Of a stretch of 64,000 nucleotides of DNA, positions 42,686-50,004 are shown piece by piece (the first letter of the stretch is position 1; every line of letters begins with the position of its first letter). Origin of the DNA: Collinsella bouchesdurhonensis (GTDB lineage: Bacteria > Actinomycetota > Coriobacteriia > Coriobacteriales > Coriobacteriaceae); assembly GCF_900155365.1 (NCBI RefSeq), contig NZ_LT699739.1, positions 118,333 through 182,332 of the forward strand. The letters are read 5' to 3'. Under the pieces are notes generated by a model. It did no database searches. It was not told the DNA's origin and saw only the letters and a list, made by a program, of their open reading frames with translations. A program made the translations under genes and the position numbers.

Positions 42686-44041
42686 ATGAGCTACGCCCAG
42701 ACGGTCCTCGAGGACCTCAAGGCTCGTTACCCGGAGCAGACCGAGTTCATCCAGGCTGCTACTGAGATTTTGGGCACCTTGCAGCCCGCTCTCGATGCTC
42801 ATCCCGAGTACGAGGAGGCCGCCATTCTTGAGCGTCTCGTCGAGCCCGAGCGCATCGTTATGTTCCGCGTTCCCTGGGTCGACGATTCCGGTAAGGTTCA
42901 GGTCAACCGTGGTTACCGCGTTGAGTTCAACTCTGCGATTGGACCCTACAAGGGTGGCCTGCGCTTTAACCCTACTGTTACGTTGGGCATGCTCAAGTTT
43001 CTGGGCCTCGAGCAAATCCTTAAGAACTCTCTGACCACCCTTCCCATGGGCGGCGGCAAGGGAGGTTCCGACTTCGACCCCAAGGGCAAGTCCAACAACG
43101 AGATCATGCATTTCTGCCAGTCCTTCATGACCGAGCTGTATCGCCACATCGGCCCCAACACCGACGTTCCCGCCGGTGACCTGGGTGTTGGTGGCCGCGA
43201 GGTCGCTTACCTGTTTGGTCAGTATAAGCGCCTGCGCAACGAGTGGACGGGCGTCCTTACGGGCAAAGGCCTGAGCTTTGGCGGCTCGCTCGCTCGTACC
43301 GAGGCCACCGGCTACGGCCTGGCGTACTTTGTTGACGAGTACCTTAAGAGCAACGGTGACTCCTTCGAGGGCAAGAACGTTGTTGTTCACGGTTCCGGCA
43401 ATGTTGCTATTTATGCTGTGCAGAAGGTTGCCCAGCTGGGCGGCAAGGTCCTGGCCTGCTCTGACACCAAGGGCTGGGTCGAAGATCCCGATGGCATCGA
43501 CTACACCGTGCTCGAGGGTATCTACAACAAGAAGCGCTCCGGTCACGATAAGGGCGTGAGCCTTGCTATGTACGTCGATGAGCGTCCGAATGCCACCTGG
43601 CACGAGGGCGACGGCCGCGGCGTGTGGCAGCTTCCCTGCGACATCGCGCTGCCCTGCGCTCGCGAGAACACCCTGCACCTTGAGGATGCCAAGGCTCTGG
43701 TTGCCAATGGCTGCAAGGTTGTGGGCGAGGGTGCAAACATGCCCACTACGATCGATGCTACCGAGTACTTCCAGGCCAACGGTGTTGTCTTCATGCCTGG
43801 TAAGGCAGCTAACGCCGGTGGCGTGCTTGTATCTGGCCTCGAGATGAGCCAGAACGCTGAGCATCTTTCCTGGACCTTTGAGGAGGTCGACGGCAAGCTC
43901 GAGCAGCTCATGCGCGGTATGTTCCACAATGTGGATGACACTGCCAAGAAGTATGGCCATGAAGGAAACTTCGTAATGGGCGCAAACATCGCCGGTTTCG
44001 AGAAGGTCGCCGACGCTATGCTCGCCCAGGGCGTTTGCTAG
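42686..44041 (+). CDS. gdhA: NADP-type glutamate dehydrogenase
   Basis: A 451-residue hexameric enzyme converting 2-oxoglutarate and ammonium to glutamate. YKGGLRFNPTVTLGMLKFLG, the catalytic-lysine motif LPMGGGKGGSDFDPKGKSNNEIM, DVPAGDLGVGGREVAYLFGQYK and the Rossmann VVHGSGNVAIYAVQKVAQLGG are all clear. The length and N-terminus match the ~450-residue GdhA type usually NADP-dependent and biosynthetic. The ATG at 42686 has TTGGAGG upstream. It is expressed alone, from its own promoter to its own terminator. Confidence 0.96.
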   Translation: MSYAQTVLEDLKARYPEQTEFIQAATEILGTLQPALDAHPEYEEAAILERLVEPERIVMFRVPWVDDSGKVQVNRGYRVEFNSAIGPYKGGLRFNPTVTLGMLKFLGLEQILKNSLTTLPMGGGKGGSDFDPKGKSNNEIMHFCQSFMTELYRHIGPNTDVPAGDLGVGGREVAYLFGQYKRLRNEWTGVLTGKGLSFGGSLARTEATGYGLAYFVDEYLKSNGDSFEGKNVVVHGSGNVAIYAVQKVAQLGGKVLACSDTKGWVEDPDGIDYTVLEGIYNKKRSGHDKGVSLAMYVDERPNATWHEGDGRGVWQLPCDIALPCARENTLHLEDAKALVANGCKVVGEGANMPTTIDATEYFQANGVVFMPGKAANAGGVLVSGLEMSQNAEHLSWTFEEVDGKLEQLMRGMFHNVDDTAKKYGHEGNFVMGANIAGFEKVADAMLAQGVC

Positions 44042-44064
44042 TCGTTACCCCATAGTTAGTTTGG

Positions 44065-44103
44065 AACGGCTCTCCCCGCTGCGCGGGAAGAGCCGTTCTT
44101 TTT
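44065..44103 (+). terminator. Terminator of gdhA
   Basis: AACGGCTCTCCCCGC pairs with GCGGGAAGAGCCGTT (one C-A mismatch) around a 3-nt loop, followed by CTTTTTG. It starts 24 nt after the gdhA stop. Confidence 0.9.
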
Positions 44104-44192
44104 GTCAAACGGGTTTGCTGAGGCTAATTCCAGTGGTCTTATGAAAGCCCCTCGTTGATTACTCGTCTCTCCTGCAGACGAAGGGGCTCGAA

Positions 44193-44375
44193 TTGGTGGA
44201 AAAACTAAAATATGTACGATTGATCGCCTATTCTCAATGCGAAAAGGTCTGGAATTTCATGCATAAAGCGATCTGTCGGATCGGTTGCATCAATTTATGT
44301 GCGCTCAAGTCCTGCCCGAGCAGTTTTGAGCTTAATCCGCTATTTTCCATCGTACATATTTCAAGTTTTCCACCA
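44193..44375. mobile_element. 183-bp MITE-like element with 28-bp terminal inverted repeats
   Basis: The left arm (44193-44220, beginning TTGGTGGAAAAACTAAAATA) and the right arm (44348-44375) are inverted copies that match at 25 of 28 positions. The 127 bp between them has no convincing gene. It lies in AT-rich sequence between gdhA and an accessory region. No transposase is encoded and no clear target duplication is seen. Alternatives are a long RNA hairpin or a recombination site. The 44105-44192 stretch before it holds only a short inverted repeat (AGCCCC...GGGGCT). Confidence 0.5.
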
Positions 44376-44481
44376 AAACTAAAATTGCATACTGCACGGT
44401 ATCGTATATTTATGTCAGTCAGGAGTGCCGTCTGCGAGCGGCGAGTTTGTATTATTCATTTTCGCTATGCTTTTATTCACT

Positions 44482-45570
44482 TTAACCACGCATCCAAGTG
44501 GTCAGTTCGCGCATGAGTTGGTATTGCTTGGTTCGGTAGGCATCGATGTAGTAGCGAAACCGTAATCCCGACTGACGATAGAGCCGTTTAGCAATAGCCT
44601 CAAGTGCGGCGGCATCTTTTATCTGCTCGTTGTTGATAGATGTGACTCTGAATCCCATCGCGCTCAGTCCGGCTTCACGCTTTTCATCTTTGATTCGCGA
44701 TTCCTTTGAGTCGTGAGGGTGGCCCTTATATTCCAGGATTTCACTACCGGCGGGAAACACTAGATCGCCAATTGCATAGGGCATGCTCGACACCGCCGTT
44801 GCTTCTTCATTGAAGTTAATGCGATAGTTAGAGATGCCACCTTCACAGGCAAAGCCTCCGCGCGACATCGGAAGACAGAACATTCCAAACATCATAATTT
44901 CCATGGGGGAGCGTGCGTCGCCCAAAACATACGGTGCTATAGAGCGTGCTTGAATAAGCCCCGGACACCAGTTGATTCTTTTAATCCAGTTATCGAGTTC
45001 GCTTGGAGCGAGCACTGCATTGCATTTGAAATAACGCGTTTTTGGAATGGATATCGATGTGCTAGATGCAGTGATCGGTTCCTCGTTTGAGATGTCCTCC
45101 AAATCGGAGTCTGCGAGCCAGTCCTTATAACCTGGTTCTGCGAAGGTTATCTCGCTGCAGAGTTCTTCGAAAAATGCGTATGCTTCTCCAAATGAGTGGC
45201 AGTTTGCATATTGGGCTGCAATCATGGCTGGGGAGAGAACATCGATTTCCGGTGCAATATTGCAAAGCGATCCCATAGGGAGCGGCTTTGATGAGACATG
45301 CATTGAGATGGGGCCGGCGTGTCTTCGTTTGCTTTGGTTGTTAACCAACAAATGTAGCTTCTCGCCTGGGCTCCAGACGCCCAGCTGTTCCAAAAGGTCG
45401 TAATCGATGCAGGCGGTGTTAGCGCTGCTGCGGGAAACGGCAAGTTGAATCTCTCGGGAACTCATAGGCGTCCAACCAAGGCCTTGATATCGGCGACGCT
45501 CGCAGCGCAACGCGCGAAAGGCGGAAGCGTCGCAGATGATGATATGGCTTGGTTGGGTTGATTTGGCCAT
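44482..45570 (-). CDS. Orphan protein with a PD-(D/E)XK (DUF559/Vsr-like) C-terminal domain
   Basis: A 362-residue protein not confidently assigned. The C-terminal third carries a nuclease-like pattern: ARSPMEIMMFG, then AIGDLVFPAGSEILEYKG, which supplies D-x(n)-E-x-K spacing, then RIKDEKREAGLSAMGFRV, resembling DUF559/Vsr-type folds. The N-terminal part (RRHAGPISMHVSSKPLP, DVLSPAMIAAQYA) resembles the layout of AbiEi/DUF559 proteins of actinobacteria. DNA cleavage or a toxin-antitoxin link is only inference. GAGGGG lies upstream of the ATG on the minus strand. It stands alone beside the inverted-repeat element. Confidence 0.6.
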   Translation of the reverse strand: MAKSTQPSHIIICDASAFRALRCERRRYQGLGWTPMSSREIQLAVSRSSANTACIDYDLLEQLGVWSPGEKLHLLVNNQSKRRHAGPISMHVSSKPLPMGSLCNIAPEIDVLSPAMIAAQYANCHSFGEAYAFFEELCSEITFAEPGYKDWLADSDLEDISNEEPITASSTSISIPKTRYFKCNAVLAPSELDNWIKRINWCPGLIQARSIAPYVLGDARSPMEIMMFGMFCLPMSRGGFACEGGISNYRINFNEEATAVSSMPYAIGDLVFPAGSEILEYKGHPHDSKESRIKDEKREAGLSAMGFRVTSINNEQIKDAAALEAIAKRLYRQSGLRFRYYIDAYRTKQYQLMRELTTWMRG

Positions 45571-45581
45571 GGTCCCCTCGT

Positions 45582-45593
45582 ATCAAGTTTGAT
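45582..45593. promoter_or_regulatory. Small palindrome ATCAA-GT-TTGAT upstream of the orphan gene
   Basis: A perfect 5-bp inverted repeat about 12 nt upstream of the minus-strand start at 45570. The TATCAAG half-site is shared with the larger palindrome at 55336-55355. A shared regulator is possible but unproven. The 45594-45742 stretch holds no clear gene. Confidence 0.25.
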
Positions 45594-45742
45594 TGATGGC
45601 TATATGCCACCTGCGAGGGTGAAATATACTCAGATTGAGCGACCTGGTTGAAGATGGACCGTGAACGGCAGGGGGGGATGGGCCGAGCACCAAACGACTC
45701 CCCAAACGATCATTTGCGCTGAGGGGACTCTGCTCGCAGAAA

Positions 45743-46471
45743 CTACCCTTGGCAGATGGGGCACGGGCGATACAGCCTGCTTGCCTCGCTCAGCGTCATC
45801 TCGCTTGTGGAGTAGCCACGCTGGCGAAGCAGGCTCAGCTCGTCGCAATCGTAGATGTGATAGTAAGCATTGCCTGCACTTTCGCAAACGTAGACCACGG
45901 GCTCGGCAGGCACATTGCTGCTGGACGAAGCGGACTCTCCATCGCCTTGCGCTGGCGTGCCTCCAAGGCTAAATCCACGCTGCTCCTTTATGGGGCCAAA
46001 GGGTGCGCTTGTGTACGAAACGCCCGAACCGTCCTCAAGTACGGCGTACTCGGTTACACGAATCAAACACCCAACTGTATCTTCCGACGCAACCACCCAT
46101 TGTGTGAGCTCATCGGGCTCGCAATCCCAGGGCTGCCATGTGGCGCCTTGGTCGCGCGAAATCTCCCAAAAGCGGGACTCGACAGCTCCTTGCGGAAAGT
46201 TATAAACCTCCGGTCGCAGGGTAATGCCCCACTCCATATCACCAGAGAGGGGACCGCATAGCTCGACATACATCTTGCGCGCGGGCTTGGCTTCGGCGGC
46301 GGGCTGCGGAGGGAAGATATCGCGTTCCTGTCCGTTGGCGACCCACCAGATATCAAGCGCGATGACCACAAGGACAATGATTGCGAGCAGCGCTCGCTTG
46401 CCAGCGTGGGAATCGTTCTTCTTGTCGGTTGCCATGGTGCTGTCCGTTCTCATCGATTTATAGAAACCCAT
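45743..46471 (-). CDS. Membrane-anchored exported protein with a YHxxxC...CxxC domain
   Basis: A 242-residue protein with a short basic N-terminus, one hydrophobic span (about residues 28-45, ALLAIIVLVVIALDIWW) and an external region. The C-terminal 45 residues contain YYHIYDCDEL, then MTLSEASRLYRPCPIC. This His-Cys...Cys-x-x-Cys arrangement recalls small metal-binding domains appended to secreted proteins (YHxxxC with SLxEAxxxGxxPCxxC). A Ser-rich linker precedes it. The start at 46471 follows AGAGGGG; MATDKK at 46435 is an alternative. The function is unknown. Confidence 0.6.
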   Translation of the reverse strand: MGFYKSMRTDSTMATDKKNDSHAGKRALLAIIVLVVIALDIWWVANGQERDIFPPQPAAEAKPARKMYVELCGPLSGDMEWGITLRPEVYNFPQGAVESRFWEISRDQGATWQPWDCEPDELTQWVVASEDTVGCLIRVTEYAVLEDGSGVSYTSAPFGPIKEQRGFSLGGTPAQGDGESASSSSNVPAEPVVYVCESAGNAYYHIYDCDELSLLRQRGYSTSEMTLSEASRLYRPCPICQG

Positions 46472-46595
46472 AATAACCCCTCTAAACAATAGCCTTTCGC
46501 CTGGACACGCCGTTCGAGTTCGCCCGGCATGAACTCACGGATCGTGTCTGCGCGAGGGATTAGAATCAAAGCGTCACCTAGGTAAAGGATGCCTC

Positions 46596-47285
46596 GTGAG
46601 GGATAAGAAAAGCTTGTTTGAGCAAGTGGCTGTAATAATCTTCGGGCTTTCGCTCATTGCGGGGGCTTGTTTCCTCTTTTTTGCGGTGTGTACACATGCA
46701 TATAGCGGGCCGATCGCATCCTATAGGGTCAATACCTCTGCGTACATAGGCATGGGCCTTGCCGTGCCCCTGCTGGGATTCATCTTGTTCACGGTCGCGA
46801 GCTATGGCCTCAAAGGCACCGCTGAGTACTTTGCCATTCTCATCGGAGGGCTTTTGGGCGCTGCGTTTAGGCTGGCGCTTGCGCTGGCTCTCTTTGCCTC
46901 GCCGATCATAGCGTTTTTCTGCATGTTGCGTGGCAACTATGCGAGCGCGGCGGTTTGGTTTGTCTCGGGCATTGTTCTCTACTTTGTGGGGCAAGCGTTC
47001 AAGACCGTACCCACTGCCGAGGAGCTCCAGCAAAAGGAACTCGAGCGTGAGAGAAAACGTATCGAGGACGAGGCGCAGATGGAGAAGTGGCGCGAGGACG
47101 ATTACAAGAAGCGCAAGGTGAAAGCCGGCCTCATGTGCCCCTATTGCTATTCCGAAAACGTCATCCAGCTGGGAACCACGCGCAAGCCATATTCGGTCGG
47201 GCGCGCGCTCGTGTTTGGCATGCTTTCGGGCAGTGCGGCGTTGGGCGCGCTTTGCGGCTTTAAAACCCTGGCAAGAATAAGATGA
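46596..47285 (+). CDS. Membrane protein with a truncated zinc ribbon (probable frameshift)
   Basis: A 229-residue protein with four predicted membrane spans (about residues 8-30, 48-70, 78-102 and 106-128), a charged helix (KELERERKRIEDEAQ) and a CPYC knuckle (about residue 181). The frame stops soon after GALCGFK. In the -1 frame the sequence continues as NPGKNKMICRSCHREFTVKPK to a stop at 47327-47329, which supplies the missing CxxC. One A appears lost from the run at 47262-47265. The GTG at 46596 follows AAAGGA. The function is unknown. Confidence 0.65.
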   Translation: MRDKKSLFEQVAVIIFGLSLIAGACFLFFAVCTHAYSGPIASYRVNTSAYIGMGLAVPLLGFILFTVASYGLKGTAEYFAILIGGLLGAAFRLALALALFASPIIAFFCMLRGNYASAAVWFVSGIVLYFVGQAFKTVPTAEELQQKELERERKRIEDEAQMEKWREDDYKKRKVKAGLMCPYCYSENVIQLGTTRKPYSVGRALVFGMLSGSAALGALCGFKTLARIR

Positions 47286-47340
47286 TCTGCAGGTCGTGTC
47301 ACCGCGAGTTTACGGTTAAGCCTAAGTAAGGGGTAGGGCA

Positions 47341-47856
47341 ATGAAACTAACGGATGAGGAACTCGATTCAATCCTTGATAAAGCGGGGCTCGAGCTCGCG
47401 CAACCGTATGATGAGAAAGGGAAATACCTAAAGGGACAGTACCTGTTCACACGCTGTAAGACGTGCGGGACTCAGGCTCATTACCGCCTCAAGTACATCT
47501 TGGATAAAAACGATATAGGCGAGAAGGTTTGCCGCGCATGCTACTGGACGGACTGGTATGCCGATTGCCGTGTTTTGAGAGACGAGGCGATTCAATCGTT
47601 GCTTTCTCAGGGTTACAGCTATAACGACCTGGTCAAACAGGGTGTGATGGACGAAAGAACCGCCTTGCGTCTTTCTCAGGCGCGCGATCTTGCGGAGGAA
47701 AACGGTTTCGATCTGATCGACCTTATTTCCGGGAGGCAACCGGGGGATGACCTGCTGCTTGTGAAGTGTCGTGCGTGCGGCAAGCAGACAGTAGAGCGCC
47801 CCGGTGATGTTGTGTACGGTTGTACCTGTAAGGGCAAAGGGCCGAGCGTCTCCTAA
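47341..47856 (+). CDS. Small zinc-ribbon protein of unknown function
   Basis: A 171-residue cytoplasmic protein with three cysteine knuckles: CKTCG (about residue 39), CRACYW (about 64) and CRACG (about 142), plus a terminal CTC. The middle part is helical (RDEAIQSLLSQGYSYNDLVKQG). The pattern resembles the N-terminal zinc domains of larger nucleic-acid-associated proteins, so the gene may be a shortened version. This could not be shown, as no continuing frame was found after the stop. A GGGG-rich ribosome binding site precedes the ATG. Confidence 0.55.
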   Translation: MKLTDEELDSILDKAGLELAQPYDEKGKYLKGQYLFTRCKTCGTQAHYRLKYILDKNDIGEKVCRACYWTDWYADCRVLRDEAIQSLLSQGYSYNDLVKQGVMDERTALRLSQARDLAEENGFDLIDLISGRQPGDDLLLVKCRACGKQTVERPGDVVYGCTCKGKGPSVS

Positions 47857-47891
47857 GTGAGTCTTTGTCAAGGAAGCCCTTATGCTAATAG

Positions 47892-47930
47892 ACGAGGGCG
47901 CCATGCAGATTACTTGCACGGCGCCCTCGT
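47892..47930. terminator. Hairpin between convergent genes
   Basis: ACGAGGGCGCC pairs perfectly with GGCGCCCTCGT around a 17-nt loop, between genes ending at 47856 (+) and 47953 (-). A clear T run is lacking. Confidence 0.5.
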
Positions 47931-47952
47931 TGCGGTTGAGGCAAGAAAACGG

Positions 47953-48456
47953 CTATCGATAAAACACGTCGAACTCGATCCTGTGGATGCGGGCGTTGTC
48001 GGGGCCGGCGTCAGTTGTGCAATGGTGTGCATCGGTCACTTCTGCCCAGACTTCATGGCCATCATTGATTTTCGTGACGATCTTCATGACCTCAGCCTCT
48101 TCCTTGGGCGTTGCGCACCAAGGAATGTCACAGAGCTTTTCGCCGTCTGCGGAGACGACGTCGAGCCATGCCGCGTCCTTTGGGATTTCGGGGTCTTGCT
48201 CAAAGTAGAGGATGGATCCTGGTCCAAGCGCTTCGCGTTGAATTTCCGCCTCGTCTGGGTCTTCCATCCATTCGGTATCCTCGAATTCCTTTCCCCAAAG
48301 GTATCCGTATCCAGTTGTCTTTACACTCACGAGGTACGTTTTGTTAGGTGAGAGGCCATCGGCGAGGCCGGGTTTGATAAAGAAAGCCCCAAAAGCCGAG
48401 GCCGCAAGTACGGTAAAGCCGCGACGGGTTAATTCAAGTTCGTTTAAGCCGTCCAT
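47953..48456 (-). CDS. Exported protein with a Tat-type signal and HIRAN-like features
   Basis: A 167-residue protein. The N-terminus TRRGFTVLAASAFGAFF is a twin-arginine-type signal. The mature region (NKTYLVSVKTTGYGYLWG, ALGPGSILYFEQDPEIPKDAAWLDVVSADGEKL, then a helix and EVWAEVTDAHH) follows the order of HIRAN domains (beta strands, a dPxNPyD-like turn, G-x-x-L-G/D-x-I-P). A HIRAN domain after a signal peptide is odd, as they usually accompany DNA enzymes; the call is by eye. AAGGAAGGG precedes the ATG. Confidence 0.5.
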   Translation of the reverse strand: MDGLNELELTRRGFTVLAASAFGAFFIKPGLADGLSPNKTYLVSVKTTGYGYLWGKEFEDTEWMEDPDEAEIQREALGPGSILYFEQDPEIPKDAAWLDVVSADGEKLCDIPWCATPKEEAEVMKIVTKINDGHEVWAEVTDAHHCTTDAGPDNARIHRIEFDVFYR

Positions 48457-48594
48457 ATGAATTCCCTTCCTTTGGGTACGGGTTGTCCGCTGTCAAGAAG
48501 GGTAGATGTTCGTGGGGACATGGGATGGGGTGTGCGAGAAGCCTGCACCATGCTCTCTGCCGAGGTTTGCTGTGCGAGGCGTTCCTGGCCCGGC

Positions 48595-49053
48595 CTAATA
48601 CGGCTTCCATTTAAAGCCGCATTTGCCGCAGCGGTTTACGGTGCTGCCGGCGCCCATGAAACCCCAGATAATCGAATAGCCCCGCTCGCCTGTGGTGACA
48701 AGCGTGGATCCGCATTTTGGGCATTTGAGAACCTCGGGCTCTTTTTACTTTGGCGCGGGCGGCATGGGCGACGCGGGCGCTAGCGGCTGGGCAGGAGCTT
48801 GGCGGGTTTGCAAGGGCCGGGATACGGCGGAAGGGTCTGGGGTTCCAACTGGTGCCCCGCACGACGTGCAAAAACGAACACCGTGCGGTAACGCCGCCCC
48901 GCACGCGGTGCAAAAGTGCTGGCTTTGAGTGCCCGGGTCTGTGCGTGTTGCCTGCACTGTACTTCCGCCGTGGAGAGGATAGCCGCAGTGGACGCAGGCA
49001 GAAGCTTTGTCGGAAACTGTGCCGCCACACTCGGGGCAGATGATCAATGACAT
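48595..49053 (-). pseudogene. Three-ribbon zinc protein interrupted by an in-frame TAA
   Basis: The frame starts at 49053 (MSLIICPECGG, AAGG upstream) and encodes two zinc ribbons (CPECG...CVHCG and CTACG...CTSCG) and a Pro/Ala linker, then meets TAA at 48745-48747. The same frame continues for 49 more residues with a third ribbon (CPKCG, GERGYSIIWGFMGAG, CGKCGFKWKPY) to TAG at 48595-48597. A single base change from a sense codon would explain this. The short product (102 residues) may still be made. The 48457-48594 gap shows no gene. Confidence 0.72.
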
Positions 49054-49104
49054 GATGGATGCCTTCTTTGATGGATATGCGACTGGATGCGTCATATCGC
49101 CCTG

Positions 49105-49779
49105 TTATTGAGTGCGGAACGTTTCCAACTTCTTTCCGTTTTCGGTATGCCACTCGCGCCACCCGTTTGCAGAGTGGCCAAGTACAACATGCGCAGCCGT
49201 TGAGGGGGAGGCGCAGGAGACATCTTGCATGAGAACGCCGTTTTGAATATCTGCATTGCGTCTTGCCTCGGGCGCCCATCGGCCTTCCGGAACACTGAGA
49301 ACATGCGCTCCTGTCTTAACGATAAATTTGCCCTTGGCATATTCCATCGAAGCCTTCGCAATCTTGCCCGCGCGGCTTTTCCGCTTTAGGTAGTACGTCC
49401 CCTCAGGGATGCGCGACCAGTCTTCCTTGCTGGAGCGAGCATCGGTTGCGGCGTCGAACGCGGCTTCTTTTGACTCTTCTTTGGGATAAACCTGCTGTCC
49501 CTCAAAAGACGAGAGCAGCTGAATTACTAGATCGATATCAAGTGCAAAGAGCTCGGAGCCCGGTACACGCGACTTGGAAAAGATTTCATCGAGTAGGGCT
49601 TCTTTTTCGTCGTAATCCTCAACCTCGATGGCGAAGCGTCGCTGGAGTCCTACAACATTGAAATAGCCATTGCGCTCAAGGTGGTACATCCGCTGCTCAA
49701 AGTTGTTACAGCCCGTTTTTCCGATCTTGATCAGACCGGGTACAACGGTTGTCATGGCATAAATGATGCCTTTGGTCAT
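49105..49779 (-). CDS. GIY-YIG (T5orf172-type) protein with C-terminal DUF4357
   Basis: A 224-residue protein. GIIYAMTTVVPGLIKIGKT (residues 4-22) is the GIY-YIG core with both tyrosine/glycine motifs altered as in the T5orf172 branch. FEQRMYHLERNGY and DEKEALLDEIFSKSRVPGSELFALD follow. The C-terminal part (about residues 165-218, GVLMQDVSCASPSTAAHVVLG and NGWREWHT) matches DUF4357, often joined to nuclease or restriction proteins. It is the last gene of the restriction-like operon, 6 nt after the HTH gene. Nuclease activity is inferred, not shown. Confidence 0.82.
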   Translation of the reverse strand: MTKGIIYAMTTVVPGLIKIGKTGCNNFEQRMYHLERNGYFNVVGLQRRFAIEVEDYDEKEALLDEIFSKSRVPGSELFALDIDLVIQLLSSFEGQQVYPKEESKEAAFDAATDARSSKEDWSRIPEGTYYLKRKSRAGKIAKASMEYAKGKFIVKTGAHVLSVPEGRWAPEARRNADIQNGVLMQDVSCASPSTAAHVVLGHSANGWREWHTENGKKLETFRTQ

Positions 49780-49785
49780 GGTTGG

Positions 49786-50004
49786 CTATCCTTCGATTTC
49801 GATAACGGTGCCGTCGCTTTTGGAAACAAGGCCGACGGTGTATCCAAGCTGGTCGGCGGTTTGGCACAGCGTCTCAACTCTCATGGTCTTTGACTTGAGG
49901 CGTTGATCGAGCGCCTGGGGCGTGAGCCCCAGATCTAGGGCCAGCGAACGCTGGGAGCGGCCCTGCTGCTCAAGAATCGATTTGATGGCATCTGACGATC
50001 TCAT
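49786..50004 (-). CDS. Small HTH (XRE-like) regulator
   Basis: A 72-residue protein with a helix-turn-helix, SQRSLALDLGLTPQALDQRLK (about residues 17-37), followed by a short C-terminal strand region. It is of Cro/XRE type and could act as the controller of the neighbouring restriction-like genes. It overlaps the helicase gene by four bases (ATGA), so translation is coupled. A palindrome upstream of the operon (55336-55355) is a possible target. Confidence 0.82.
   Translation of the reverse strand: MRSSDAIKSILEQQGRSQRSLALDLGLTPQALDQRLKSKTMRVETLCQTADQLGYTVGLVSKSDGTVIEIEG

Noticed and set aside
44193-44516. A 107-codon + strand frame beginning at the inverted-repeat arm
   Set aside because: No ribosome binding site, TTG start exactly at a repeat end, and composition unlike a protein; it spans the inverted-repeat element.
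47255-47270. Programmed -1 frameshift at TTTAAAA
   Set aside because: Re-pairing in the -1 frame would place a tRNA on TAA, so this is not a canonical slippery site; a one-base deletion is simpler.
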